From: an uncultured Victivallales bacterium
GTDB taxonomy: Bacteria > Verrucomicrobiota > Lentisphaeria > Victivallales > UBA1829
Assembly (NCBI GenBank): GCA_934661375.1
Contig: CAKUJH010000015.1
Span: 1 to 64,000, forward strand
DNA length: 64,000 nucleotides
Direction: 5' to 3'
Below are positions 41,680 through 52,979 of the stretch, in pieces (position 1 is the first letter of the stretch; every line of letters begins with the position of its first letter). The position numbers and the translations under genes are program-made. The notes beneath the pieces are model-generated. The model was not told the DNA's origin and ran no database searches. It saw only the letters and a program-made list of their open reading frames with translations.

Positions 41680-42032
41680 TTGCCGTTCTCAAGCTCCCGA
41701 ATCAGTGCCAGAACGCGGTCGCCTTCCTCCAGATTGGTGTCCCGGACAAACTGCAGCACCGGGGTGTATTTCAGAATCACATGACGCGACACCTGATGCT
41801 GGATTTCAGGTTTGAGTTTGTAAAGTTTCTTGATGATCGCTTCGCTTTTTGCTTCATCCGCGCCGTAAATGCTCACGTACACCGTGGCATTGCGCAGCGA
41901 TTCCGAAGCATGAACCTTGGTAATGGAAATCAGCGTGCCGCCTTCGTTCAGCGCATACTTTTCAATAACGTCGGCAATTTCGCGTTTCAACAGTTCATTG
42001 ACCCGTGCAATCCGGTCATTCATCAGAGCCAT
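41676..42032 (-). CDS. rbfA: Ribosome-binding factor A
   Basis: A 118-residue KH-like protein: DRIARVNELLKREIADVIEKY, then GTLISITKVHASESLRNATVYVSI and a C-terminal LKYTPVLQFVRDTNLEEGDRV. It assists late maturation of the 16S rRNA 5' end. GGAGG lies 7 nt before ATG 42032. It overlaps nrnA by 4 nt. Confidence 0.95.
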   Translation of the reverse strand: MALMNDRIARVNELLKREIADVIEKYALNEGGTLISITKVHASESLRNATVYVSIYGADEAKSEAIIKKLYKLKPEIQHQVSRHVILKYTPVLQFVRDTNLEEGDRVLALIRELENGK

Positions 42033-42066
42033 AATTCAGCCTCCGTTCCGCCTTGCCGTGAAAAAA

Positions 42067-44073
<2,007 letters not shown>

Positions 44074-44119
44074 TCAAAACCTCTTGACTTTCCTAAAATA
44101 ATTCGGGACAAAGCGGAAC

Positions 44120-45391
44120 TCATTCCACCGCCGGTTTGATACCCTGCACGAAGGCTTCCAGAGCAGCGGCAATGGACGCCAGCGAGGCTTCATCCATTCC
44201 TTCAATCGCGGAAATATCCTTCATGCCGGCGGTTTTCAGACCGTCCATGCTCAAATAACCATTGTTGACCAGCAGAGCCGCTTTGTCCGGCGTGATCGAA
44301 AGCATCTTCGACAGCTGTCCGACAATTCGCGCCTTCTTTTCTTCAAACGTCTCTTTCTCTTCCGCATCATCCGTAACGAAATTGATGTTCCAGCCGATCA
44401 GTTTCTGCGCCAGACGAAGATTCTGGGCTTTTTTGCCAAACGCCAGACGGGAATTTTCCTGATTGATGTGAATCGTCAGGAAACGCCGGTCTTCGTCCAC
44501 TTCAATGCTTTCCAGTTTCGCCGGATGCAAAGCGTTGGCGGCATAAACCCGGATATCTTCATCATAACGGATGATGTCCACCCGCTCATTGCCGAGTTCA
44601 CTGGTGATGTTGCGGACGCGCATACCGCGCATACCGACACATGCACCGACGGGGTCGACACGGGGATCATTGCTGCGCACAGCAATTTTCGTGCGCATAC
44701 CGGCTTCTCTGGCAATCCCCGCAATTTCCACCACGCCGTCATGAATTTCAGAAACTTCGCGTTCAAACAGTTTTTTCACAAATCCGGGGTTGGAGCGGGA
44801 AAGTTTCAGACTCGGACCGCTTTCCTTGGTATCGACTTTGAGCAGGAGCGCGTTGATGCGGTCGCCGATCATGTAGACTTCGCCCGGCACTTTGTCTTTC
44901 GATTCGATGATTCCTTCGGATTTCTGGAGGTCCACAATGATCGCGCCGCCGTCCATCCGTTTCACTGTGCCGTTGACGATCTCGCCGACTTTATCGCGGT
45001 ATTCTTCGGAAACGATTTCCCGTTCCGCCTGACGAAGCTGCTGGAGAATCGCCTGACGTGCGGTCTGCGCGGCGACCCTGCCGAAATTCCGGGGCGTAAC
45101 TTCCCAGTCGACCACATCGCCGAGCTGGGCGTCCGGGTACACGGTGCGCGCCTTTTCAATCGTGATCTGGTCGTTGTTCGGAAAAGTGTCCACCACTTCC
45201 AGTTTCGCCCAGACCCGGATTTCTCCGCTCTTGCGGTCCAGTTTCACATCCAGATGAGAAGCGGGATGAAGGATTTTGCTTTTCCGGGAAGCCGTAAGAA
45301 TGGATTTCTCCACAGCTTCCATCAACTGTTCCTTGCTGATCCCGCGTTCCTGTTCAATATATTCCAAAGTTGCCAGAAGTTCGCTGTTCAT
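44120..45391 (-). CDS. nusA: Transcription termination/antitermination factor NusA, 423 aa
   Basis: The N-terminal RNA-polymerase-binding domain (MNSELLATLEYIEQERGISKEQLMEAVEKSI) is followed by S1 (VNGTVKRMDGGAIIVDLQKSEGII) and KH domains (DPVGACVGMRGMRVRNITSELGNERVDII). The end carries one helix-hairpin-helix-like segment (LLVNNGYLSMDGLKTAGMKDI). It heads the nusA-infB-rbfA-nrnA-truB block. GGAGG lies 9 nt before the ATG. rimP, often upstream, is absent. Confidence 0.97.
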   Translation of the reverse strand: MNSELLATLEYIEQERGISKEQLMEAVEKSILTASRKSKILHPASHLDVKLDRKSGEIRVWAKLEVVDTFPNNDQITIEKARTVYPDAQLGDVVDWEVTPRNFGRVAAQTARQAILQQLRQAEREIVSEEYRDKVGEIVNGTVKRMDGGAIIVDLQKSEGIIESKDKVPGEVYMIGDRINALLLKVDTKESGPSLKLSRSNPGFVKKLFEREVSEIHDGVVEIAGIAREAGMRTKIAVRSNDPRVDPVGACVGMRGMRVRNITSELGNERVDIIRYDEDIRVYAANALHPAKLESIEVDEDRRFLTIHINQENSRLAFGKKAQNLRLAQKLIGWNINFVTDDAEEKETFEEKKARIVGQLSKMLSITPDKAALLVNNGYLSMDGLKTAGMKDISAIEGMDEASLASIAAALEAFVQGIKPAVE

Positions 45392-45458
45392 TCTCTACTG
45401 CCTCCGCGCTTAAATTCATCGTTTTTTTCAGAGCCGTCGAAACCGGGCCGGCACGCCA

Positions 45459-45486
45459 TTCATACCTTTGTACTTTACCGCGTCAA
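45459..45486 (-). promoter_or_regulatory. Promoter of the nusA block
   Basis: On the minus strand: TTGACG (45486-45481), 16-bp spacer, TATGAA (45464-45459), about 65 nt before the nusA start. Confidence 0.5.
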
Positions 45487-45571
45487 CCGGATTCTTCAAG
45501 TCCGAATCCGGATTTATTCCCAAAAAAAAGACACTATTGTCCCGTTTTTCCGGTTTTCGCGTTTCATCTTC

Positions 45572-45600
45572 TTGAAAAAAGGCTTGCACCGGAGTACATT
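45572..45600 (+). promoter_or_regulatory. Promoter of the polyprenyl synthase gene
   Basis: TTGAAA (45572-45577), 17-bp spacer, TACATT (45595-45600), about 45 nt before the start codon. The remainder of the 260-bp divergent intergenic region shows nothing else. Confidence 0.55.
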
Positions 45601-45651
45601 ACAGATATTTCATTCGTTTTGCAATTTCAACTGAAAAAACGGGTCCAGATC

Positions 45652-46731
45652 ATGAAATCATCTCTCCAGAATGCTTTGCAGCAGGTGTCTGCGGCTGTCA
45701 ACCGTCTCATCGCGGAGGATTCTTTCCCGTCCGCAGTTTTTCCGCAATGCCTTCAGGACGCTGTCCGCTCCTATCCGGTCCGGGGCGGCAAACGGCTCCG
45801 CCCGGCTCTCCTGCTCTGGGCTTGCGAAGCCCTCGGCGGCAAACCGGAAGAAGCCCTTTGCGCCGCGGCAGCCGTCGAAGTCTATCACTCATGGACTCTG
45901 GTTCACGATGACATCATTGACGAAGATGATTTCCGCCGCGGACAGCCGTCCACCCATGCGGAACTGGCGGATTTTGCCCGCAGTCATTACCGCCGTTCTG
46001 AAAATCTCTGCCGGAAGTTCGGCAGAGATTTCGCCATTCTTGCCGGCGACATTCAGCAGTCATGGGCGGTGGACCTGATGATGCGGACCGCGGACCGGGG
46101 ATGTCCGGCGCAGCTGGTCATGCAGCTGACCCGCGCCCTGCTGCAAACCGTCAGCCGCGGTCTGATTTCCGGTGAAGCGCTGGATGTGGAAGTGCCGATG
46201 CGCGAATGGGATGCCGTTTCCCGGCAGGATATTCTCCGGGTCATTGACGGCAAGACGGTATGTCTGCTCAAATTCAGTGTGCAGGCTGGCGGCGCCATTG
46301 CGCTGCGGGATGCGGACATGAACCGTCCCGAACTTCAGGTGCTGGGCAGTTACGCGGAAGGACTCGGCATTGCCTTCCAGCTGCGGGATGATTACCTCGG
46401 CGTCTTCGGCAATGCTGAAACATTCGGCAAACCGCTCTGTTCCGATTTTCAGGAAGGCAAACCCACTTTGCTGTTCCGGGAAGCCATGTCCAGGCTTTCT
46501 GAAGCTGGACGCCGCGAACTGCTGAGTCTGACCGCGCTGCCGGAATACCCGATGGAAACCGTGGAAAAAATCCGGCGTCTGCTCCGGGAATCCGGCGCCG
46601 CAGAGCAATTGCTCGGACACATCGAATGCTACACGGAACTGGCTCTCAAAAGTCTGGAACATCTCCCCGACAGCAGCGGCAGACAGCTGCTCTCCGATCT
46701 TGCAGACTATCTGCTGAAGCGGAATGTCTGA
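45652..46731 (+). CDS. Polyprenyl/geranylgeranyl diphosphate synthase, 359 aa
   Basis: The trans-prenyltransferase motifs are present: RGGKRLRPALLLWACEALGG, the first Asp-rich motif VHDDIIDEDDFRRGQPSTH, GKTVCLLKFS and the second motif FQLRDDYLGVFG. The last has DDxxG in place of DDxxD, as seen in several geranylgeranyl-type synthases. It condenses isopentenyl diphosphate onto allylic diphosphates. Chain length cannot be read with confidence. The earlier part of the long open frame (from 45370) is upstream DNA; the ATG at 45652 fits the promoter. Confidence 0.9.
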   Translation: MKSSLQNALQQVSAAVNRLIAEDSFPSAVFPQCLQDAVRSYPVRGGKRLRPALLLWACEALGGKPEEALCAAAAVEVYHSWTLVHDDIIDEDDFRRGQPSTHAELADFARSHYRRSENLCRKFGRDFAILAGDIQQSWAVDLMMRTADRGCPAQLVMQLTRALLQTVSRGLISGEALDVEVPMREWDAVSRQDILRVIDGKTVCLLKFSVQAGGAIALRDADMNRPELQVLGSYAEGLGIAFQLRDDYLGVFGNAETFGKPLCSDFQEGKPTLLFREAMSRLSEAGRRELLSLTALPEYPMETVEKIRRLLRESGAAEQLLGHIECYTELALKSLEHLPDSSGRQLLSDLADYLLKRNV

Positions 46732-46762
46732 AACAAAATACCGGTTTTTTGAGAGAAAATCA

Positions 46763-46791
46763 TTGACATTCGTTCAATACGGGTGTATTTT
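46763..46791 (+). promoter_or_regulatory. Promoter of the tandem-hydrolase gene
   Basis: TTGACA (46763-46768), 17-bp spacer, TATTTT (46786-46791), about 45 nt before the start codon. Confidence 0.65.
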
Positions 46792-46837
46792 CCATATATC
46801 TGACGATTGCAAACCGACAGAAAGGAACAAATAAAAA

Positions 46838-48742
46838 ATGCAGATTACTTTCGGCAATTCCGTACAAGATTTCTATCTGGAACAGTTCCGCCGCAATCAG
46901 GCGGAGCGCAAAGCCCGGCTGGCGGCACTGAAAACCAGAGAGGATGCGGAAAAATTCGTGGCGGACATCCGTAAGAAAGTCCGTTCCTGTTTTCATTTTC
47001 CCGCAGAAAAATGTCCCCTGAACGCAAAAATCACCGGAACTGTGGATTATCCGGAATACACGCTGGAAAAAGTGCTGTTCCACAGCCGGGAGAATTATCC
47101 GGTTTCCGCTAATCTCTATCTGCCGAAAAACCGGACCGGGAAAGTTCCCGCCGTGCTGTTCCTCTGCGGGCATTCCGCCGAAGGGAAAGCGTATGCCGGT
47201 TATCAGAAGGCGCAGCGCGGACTGGCACAGCGCGGATTTGCGGTTCTCTCTGTTGACCCCGTAGGTCAGGGAGAACGGCATCAGTTCCTGGATGTCAAGG
47301 ATTTTCCGCAGGGCAACCCGTGCCGGGAACACAATATACTGGGCAAACAGATGCTCCTGAACGGAGACTGGTTCGGCGAATGGCGGACCTATGACGCGGT
47401 CCGCGGTCTGGATTACCTGCTGAGCCGTCCGGAAATCGACCCCGCCCGCATCGGTGTCCACGGAAGCTCCGGCGGCGGCACGCTCACCAGCTGGGCGTCT
47501 GCAGTGGATGACCGCTTCTTCGCGGCAGCCCCCAGCTGTTTTGTCACCACCTGGGTCTGCGATATTGAAAATGAATTGCCTTCCGATATTGAACAGTGTC
47601 CGCCGGATGCGGCAAAATACGGTCTGGAAATTGTCGATTTTCTGATTGCTTCCGCTCCGCGTCCGTATCTGCTGCTCGGACAGGCAAACGATTTCTTCGA
47701 TCCGCGCGGACTGAAAGAAATCGAACAGGAAATGCGTCATCTTTACAGACTGCTCGGCTGCGAGGACCGGATCAGTATGAACATCGGCGGCGAAGGACAC
47801 AGTCTTTCCCAGCCGCAGCGGGAAGCAGCCTTTGAATTCTTCTGCAAGCTGGCGGGGCTCGCCAATCCGGACAAAGCCGAAGGCGATATCCAAATCGGCA
47901 CGGATGAAGAAATTCATGCCGCTCCCGGCGGAGAAGTCGTCAACATCCCCGGCGAGAAAAAACTGCATGACCTCATCCTGGAAAAATCCGCGGCTCTCAA
48001 AGCTGCGCGCAAAACCTGCTCCCTGCCGGAAATGCGCCGGATTCTGATTGAAAAACTCGGCATGGACACCCCGTTCGTACCGCATGTCCGGGTGTTGCGT
48101 CCGCAATGGGTTCCGCTTTCGGATTCCGAAAACATCTTCTTCTCGCGGTTCGGACTGGAAACCGAACCGGGCAGAGTCATGGCTTTGCTGCACCGTTCCG
48201 ACAGAGACGCTTTTTTCCATATTCATGACGATGCCAGGATCCTGCTCTACATTCCGCATCTGGATTCCATTTCGGAACTGGGAACCCGCTTGGAAACGGA
48301 TTCCGTTCTGTACAGTCTGGATATGCGCGGAATCGGAGAATGCACGCCGACCACCTGCAACATGCCGCCGGCTGCGGGTTTCTTCGATCACTACGGATAT
48401 GATTTCCATTACACCGCTCTCGCCAACATGTTCGGAAAAACATATCTCGGCGGCAAAGTCAAAGATATTCTCTGCGCCGTGGAAATGCTGTCGGAACACT
48501 GCCCGCACATCGAGCTGGAAGGACACGGTCAAGGCGCCATTCCCGCGCTGATCGCGGCGGTGCTGTCCGACAAAATCAAAGCAGTCCGGCTGACAGACGC
48601 TCCGGAGTCCTGGGAATCCATGCAGACTCCGCGGCTTCCCGATGCGGAAAAGTCCGCCATGTCCGTCATGATCCCCGGCATCCTCGAATTTTTCGATCTG
48701 CCGGATCTCCGCAAAGCAGTCGCGGATAAAATCAGACTTTGA
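46838..48742 (+). CDS. Two-module alpha/beta hydrolase (acetyl-xylan-esterase-like), 634 aa
   Basis: The first module (about residues 60-340) is a complete hydrolase: VPAVLFLCGHSAEGKAYAG, FAVLSVDPVGQGERHQF, IGVHGSSGGGTLTSWAS with the nucleophile Ser, a late Asp (LLGQANDFFDPRG) and His (GGEGHSLSQP). The second module (about 400-634) has a hydrolase-like ending, but its elbow reads LEGHGQGAIPAL, with Gly where Ser is expected, so it is probably inactive. There is no signal peptide. Relatives are annotated as acetyl xylan esterase or CE15-like enzymes. It is followed 28 bp later by a lipoprotein of the AXE1/CE7 type, probably in one transcript. Confidence 0.82.
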   Translation: MQITFGNSVQDFYLEQFRRNQAERKARLAALKTREDAEKFVADIRKKVRSCFHFPAEKCPLNAKITGTVDYPEYTLEKVLFHSRENYPVSANLYLPKNRTGKVPAVLFLCGHSAEGKAYAGYQKAQRGLAQRGFAVLSVDPVGQGERHQFLDVKDFPQGNPCREHNILGKQMLLNGDWFGEWRTYDAVRGLDYLLSRPEIDPARIGVHGSSGGGTLTSWASAVDDRFFAAAPSCFVTTWVCDIENELPSDIEQCPPDAAKYGLEIVDFLIASAPRPYLLLGQANDFFDPRGLKEIEQEMRHLYRLLGCEDRISMNIGGEGHSLSQPQREAAFEFFCKLAGLANPDKAEGDIQIGTDEEIHAAPGGEVVNIPGEKKLHDLILEKSAALKAARKTCSLPEMRRILIEKLGMDTPFVPHVRVLRPQWVPLSDSENIFFSRFGLETEPGRVMALLHRSDRDAFFHIHDDARILLYIPHLDSISELGTRLETDSVLYSLDMRGIGECTPTTCNMPPAAGFFDHYGYDFHYTALANMFGKTYLGGKVKDILCAVEMLSEHCPHIELEGHGQGAIPALIAAVLSDKIKAVRLTDAPESWESMQTPRLPDAEKSAMSVMIPGILEFFDLPDLRKAVADKIRL

Positions 48743-48770
48743 ATTTCAATACCCCATACAGGAGGCATCA

Positions 48771-50174
48771 ATGAAATTTACCTTGCTGAAAAGCACGGCG
48801 GCGGCAGTTCTGCTCAGTTCGCTCTGCGCGTGCGGCACTCTGCCGGAAACCAAAACCGAAGCGAAACCGGTTCAGAAAACCGCCGCTCCGAAAAAAGCCG
48901 CAAAACGTCATGCGGTCAAACCCTATGAGCTCAAACTGACTCTGAACAAAAAAAACGGCATCTACAAAAAAGGCGACACGGTCGTTTTCACCATTACCGC
49001 CATGAAAGACGGCAAACCCGCGGACGGGCTGAAGATGGGGTATTACCTCTATCCGCAGAATGGACAGAAGGAAATCTTCATGTTTACCGCCAATGGTGCA
49101 CCGCACCAGTTCAAAACAGTTCTCAATTCCGGCTATCTCCGGATTGAAGCGGCTGTTCTGGATGAAAGCGGAAAAATTCTTCAGTATGACCAGAAAGACA
49201 AAAAAATCAGTGTAGCCGCGGCGATCGGGGCAATTGCCGATCCGTACGAGATCCGCACCGGCGTGGAAGAACCGGCTGATTTCCAGAAATTCTGGGATGA
49301 CGCCAAAGCGGAACTGGCAAAAGTTCCCCTCAAAGCAAAACGGGAAGCGGTTTCCCTTTCGCCCAAGGCAAAAGATAAATTCAATGCCTGGGACGTCAAG
49401 GTTGACTGCGTCGGAGACGTTCCGGTTTCCGGTTATCTGACCATGCCCGTCAACGCCGCGAAGAAAAGCCTTCCCGCAGTGGTTTCCTTCCACGGTGCAG
49501 GTGTCTATTCCGCCAACAAACCTCTGCGCGAAAACGCCATCAGCTTTGACGTGAATGCGCACGGCATCATCAATGGACAGAAAAAGGATTTCTACCAGAA
49601 TCTCGCCCGGACCAAACTGGCGCAGTATTGGTATCTCCATGCCGACAACCGGGACAAATTCTATTTCCGGAATATGTTCCTCCGGGTTCAGCGTGCGCTG
49701 GACTATGTGAAGTCCCTGCCGGAATGGGACGGCAAAACACTGGTGGTCTGGGGCAGCAGCCAAGGCGGTGCGCAGTCGCTGATTGCCGGCGGACTGGACC
49801 CGCAGGTAACTTTGCTGTATGCGGCAGTTCCCGCGATGTGCGACCATGGCGGATGTCTTGCCGGACGTGAATCCGGCTGGCCGCGGCTGATTAAAATGAA
49901 CGACGGCAAACCGGTTGATCCTGCCATTGCCAGTGCCTCCCGTTATTTCGATGCGGCGTATTTCGCCAAACGCATCAAGGCGGAATGCTACCTGACTGTC
50001 GGACTGATCGACAATGTCTGCGTGCCGTCTTCCGTTTTTGCCGCATACAACAACATTCCCGGCAAAAAGCACATTACCGTGCATCCGAACAAAGGACATT
50101 CCGGTGAAGCATCATCCAGAGCCTTCAACAAGCGTCTGAAACAGGTTCTCACTCCGGAAAAATCCGGGAAATAA
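48771..50174 (+). CDS. Acetyl xylan esterase-like lipoprotein (CE7/AXE1), 467 aa
   Basis: A lipoprotein signal ends in L18-C19-A20-C21. A Lys/Pro-rich linker and an Ig-like domain (residues 55-145) precede the AXE1 domain (IRTGVEEPADFQKFWDDAKAEL onward). Its catalytic triad is visible: GKTLVVWGSSQGGAQSL (Ser), VGLIDNVCVPSSVFAAYN (Asp) and NKGHSGEAS (His). CE7 enzymes remove acetyl groups from xylo-oligosaccharides or cephalosporins. GGAGG lies before the ATG. The product is predicted to sit on the outer or inner membrane facing the periplasm or outside. Confidence 0.88.
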   Translation: MKFTLLKSTAAAVLLSSLCACGTLPETKTEAKPVQKTAAPKKAAKRHAVKPYELKLTLNKKNGIYKKGDTVVFTITAMKDGKPADGLKMGYYLYPQNGQKEIFMFTANGAPHQFKTVLNSGYLRIEAAVLDESGKILQYDQKDKKISVAAAIGAIADPYEIRTGVEEPADFQKFWDDAKAELAKVPLKAKREAVSLSPKAKDKFNAWDVKVDCVGDVPVSGYLTMPVNAAKKSLPAVVSFHGAGVYSANKPLRENAISFDVNAHGIINGQKKDFYQNLARTKLAQYWYLHADNRDKFYFRNMFLRVQRALDYVKSLPEWDGKTLVVWGSSQGGAQSLIAGGLDPQVTLLYAAVPAMCDHGGCLAGRESGWPRLIKMNDGKPVDPAIASASRYFDAAYFAKRIKAECYLTVGLIDNVCVPSSVFAAYNNIPGKKHITVHPNKGHSGEASSRAFNKRLKQVLTPEKSGK

Positions 50175-50194
50175 AAAGTTTCCGGTTACAGAAA

Positions 50195-50233
50195 AATCCC
50201 CGGCGGCTGTCATGAAAAACAGCTCCGGGGATT
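50195..50233. terminator. Bidirectional terminator
   Basis: Stem AATCCCCGG / CCGGGGATT between the convergent esterase gene and glnS, with a T run on the plus side and an A run on the other. Confidence 0.85.
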
Positions 50234-50255
50234 TTTTCTGTCACTGAAGAAACGG

Positions 50256-51950
50256 TCAGTTCTTCTTTTCAATTTTCGCCCAGGAATCTTTGAGCTGGAC
50301 CGTGCGGTTGAACACCGGCTTGCCCGGCTGACTGTGTTTGCTGTCCACACAGAAATAACCGAGACGTTCAAACTGGAAACGGGTTCCCGGAGCGGCATTG
50401 CGCAGAGAAGGTTCCAGCTTGGCGGCGGAAATCACCTTGACGGAATCCGGATTCAGATATGTTTTGTAATCCACTCCTTCCGGAATGTCGCCGACGTTCT
50501 CAATCGTGAACAGCCGGTCATACAGACGCACTTCCGCGTCCATGGCATGTTCGGCGGAAACCCAGTGAATCGTTCCTTTGACCTTGCGGCCGTCCGGCGC
50601 ATTGCCGCCGTGCGTGGCAGGATCATATGTGCAGTGAATCACTGTTACCTTGCCGTCCGCATCTTTTTCACAGGAAACGCATTTCACGAAATAAGCGTAG
50701 CGCAGACGCACTTCCGCGCCCGGAGTCAGACGGTAGAACTTTTTGGGGGCTTCTTCGCGGAAATCATCGCGCTCAATATAAAGTTCGCGCGTGAACGGAA
50801 CTTTGCGGGTTCCGGCGGACGGGTCTTCCGGGTTGTTGACCGCATCCATTTCCTCGGTCTGACCTTCCGGATAGTTGTCAATGACCACTTTGACCGGGTC
50901 CAGAACAGCCATCACCCGCGAGGCGGTGCGGTTCAGGTTTTCGCGGATAAAATATTCCAGCAGGGAGAGATCGGACAGACTGTTGTATTTGGTGATGCCG
51001 ATTTCTTCGCAGAAGGCGCGGATTGCTTCCGGCGGAACTCCGCGGCGGCGGAATCCGCACAGTGTCGGCATACGCGGATCGTCCCAGCCGTCCACATAAT
51101 TTTCCTTGACCAGCTGCAGCAGTTTGCGTTTGCTCATGACCGTATAGGTCAGGTTCAGACGGGCAAATTCAATCTGACGCGGACGCGGCGGAGCGGACAC
51201 GTTTTCCAGCAGCCAGTCGTAGAACGGACGGTGAATTTCAAATTCCAGCGTGCAGATGGAATGAGTGATTCCTTCAATCAGGTCTTCCAGCGGATGCGCG
51301 AAATCGTACATGGGATAAATGCACCATTTGTCGCCGGTACGGTGATGATGCGCATGGCGGATACGGTAAATCACCGGATCGCGCATATGAATGTTGGGCG
51401 ACGCCATGTCGATTTTGGCGCGCAGAACTTTTGCGCCGTCCTCAAATTCGCCGTTCCGCATACGGGCGAACAGATCCAGGTTTTCCTCCACGGAACGGCT
51501 GCGGTACGGACTTTCCTTGCCGGGTTCCGTCAAAGTTCCGCGCAGTTCACGGATCTCTTCTTCGTTGAGATCGCAGACATACGCCTTGCCTTTTTTAATC
51601 AGTACCACGGCGTATTCGTAGAATTTTTCGAAATAATCGGAAGCGTAGAACAGGTTTTTTCCCCAGTCCGCACCCAGCCAGCGGACATCTTCCTGAATGG
51701 ATTCCACGTATTCCGTGTCTTCCTTCGTCGGGTTGGTGTCGTCAAAACGCAAATGGAATTCGCCATTGTATTTTTTGGCTGTGCCGTAGTCGATGCTGAT
51801 CGCCTTGGCATGGCCGATATGCAGATAGCCGTTGGGTTCGGGCGGGAAACGCGTTACAACTTTGGTAACCGTTCCGGCTTTGATTTCGGCGTCAATCTGC
51901 TCATGAATGAAATTGACTTTCACCGTGGGTTCGGATGTGCTTTCAGACAT
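50256..51950 (-). CDS. glnS: Glutaminyl-tRNA synthetase, 564 aa
   Basis: Class I signature FPPEPNGYLHIGHAKAISI near the N-terminus (HIGH), KMSKS-type loop VMSKRKLLQLV, and GlnRS-specific WDDPRMPTLCGFRRRGVPP. The C-terminal beta-barrel anticodon domain is complete (VRLYDRLFTIENVGD). The gene charges tRNA-Gln directly, so the organism need not depend on the transamidation route for Gln. A strong terminator follows. The next genes upstream are the c-di-AMP pair. Confidence 0.97.
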   Translation of the reverse strand: MSESTSEPTVKVNFIHEQIDAEIKAGTVTKVVTRFPPEPNGYLHIGHAKAISIDYGTAKKYNGEFHLRFDDTNPTKEDTEYVESIQEDVRWLGADWGKNLFYASDYFEKFYEYAVVLIKKGKAYVCDLNEEEIRELRGTLTEPGKESPYRSRSVEENLDLFARMRNGEFEDGAKVLRAKIDMASPNIHMRDPVIYRIRHAHHHRTGDKWCIYPMYDFAHPLEDLIEGITHSICTLEFEIHRPFYDWLLENVSAPPRPRQIEFARLNLTYTVMSKRKLLQLVKENYVDGWDDPRMPTLCGFRRRGVPPEAIRAFCEEIGITKYNSLSDLSLLEYFIRENLNRTASRVMAVLDPVKVVIDNYPEGQTEEMDAVNNPEDPSAGTRKVPFTRELYIERDDFREEAPKKFYRLTPGAEVRLRYAYFVKCVSCEKDADGKVTVIHCTYDPATHGGNAPDGRKVKGTIHWVSAEHAMDAEVRLYDRLFTIENVGDIPEGVDYKTYLNPDSVKVISAAKLEPSLRNAAPGTRFQFERLGYFCVDSKHSQPGKPVFNRTVQLKDSWAKIEKKN

Positions 51951-51980
51951 ATCAATCTCCTGTATTGGTAAATGTTTCTG

Positions 51981-52979
51981 TTATCGTCCGGAAATCTTCT
52001 CCAGTTTGACACTGACGCTGGCAGGCGTGATCCGGTAATTCTGTATTACGCTGTTTTCAAAAGCGCAGCGGACATCAATGCGGTAGAGTCCGGGTTTGTC
52101 AAAACGGGAAATATCCACATAGGGAATCATCTCGTCCTTGCGCAGATAATCCATGTAATTCGGTGCGCCGGAAACAGTTACATCCACAGTGGGGGATGAA
52201 ACGATTTCGCAGGACATCATGTTTGCTTTCGCCGCGGGGGCGACCAGCAGCCGGACCGGCAGAGCATTGAAGGTGCGCGTTCTGGATGCGGGACGGATGT
52301 CCACCTGCACCAGCACCTTGGACTGTGTAAACCGAAACTTCGGGTAGGTGCTGCGGTCCAGTTCCTGATCACAGTCAAAGCTGTGGTTGATGTCGCTGAG
52401 CGAAATCGGCACCGTGCGGATATGTTTCAGACTGTCCAGCTGGGATGCCGGCGCAAAGACCCGGACTTTTGCCGGCGTTACCGTGACCTTCCCCAGCGTA
52501 TAATCCGACGGCAGTTTGTCCTTGTCCGAAAACGCGGCTTCCACATCCACTTCCCGCGGAACCAGCTTGTCCATGGAAAAAGTAATCGTCTTCGGTTTCA
52601 CCGATACCGCCTGTATGCCGAACGGGGTTTTGATGTCGGACGGTTTCAATTCCAGCTGATAACTGTTGACGCCGGTGCGGACCGCCTCGCGGGGATTGAC
52701 GAACGCCACGACAGACGAAGCCATTTTCTCAATCAGCGTCTGATTTCCCTGAAGTCCGACAGTTACCACCGGTCTGTCATTCAGCAGAATTTCATCTTCC
52801 GCAACCTGAATCTCCACCGGGATCTGTTTTTCAACCGGTTTGGTCTGCGCCGACCAGGCATAAATATAGAACAGCATAGCAGTTACCAGACCGGCAGTGA
52901 AACAGCGTTTGTAGTCATTGAAAAAAACAATGATGCGCTTCAGCCAGTGACGGGGAGATGTTCCGGGAAGTTCAGACAT
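51981..52979 (-). CDS. YbbR/CdaR-like protein, 332 aa
   Basis: One N-terminal membrane helix (CFTAGLVTAMLFYIYAWS) is followed by YbbR-type beta repeats (EIQVAEDEILLNDRPVVTVGLQG, PREVDVEAAFSDKDKLPSDYTLG). In Firmicutes such proteins bind and regulate CdaA. AAGGAGG lies 7 nt before ATG 52979, and the start overlaps the end of cdaA by 8 nt, indicating coupled translation and supporting the pairing. Confidence 0.85.
   Translation of the reverse strand: MSELPGTSPRHWLKRIIVFFNDYKRCFTAGLVTAMLFYIYAWSAQTKPVEKQIPVEIQVAEDEILLNDRPVVTVGLQGNQTLIEKMASSVVAFVNPREAVRTGVNSYQLELKPSDIKTPFGIQAVSVKPKTITFSMDKLVPREVDVEAAFSDKDKLPSDYTLGKVTVTPAKVRVFAPASQLDSLKHIRTVPISLSDINHSFDCDQELDRSTYPKFRFTQSKVLVQVDIRPASRTRTFNALPVRLLVAPAAKANMMSCEIVSSPTVDVTVSGAPNYMDYLRKDEMIPYVDISRFDKPGLYRIDVRCAFENSVIQNYRITPASVSVKLEKISGR

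Noticed and set aside
46760..48532. 590-codon minus-strand open frame
   Set aside because: Antisense of the two-module hydrolase gene.
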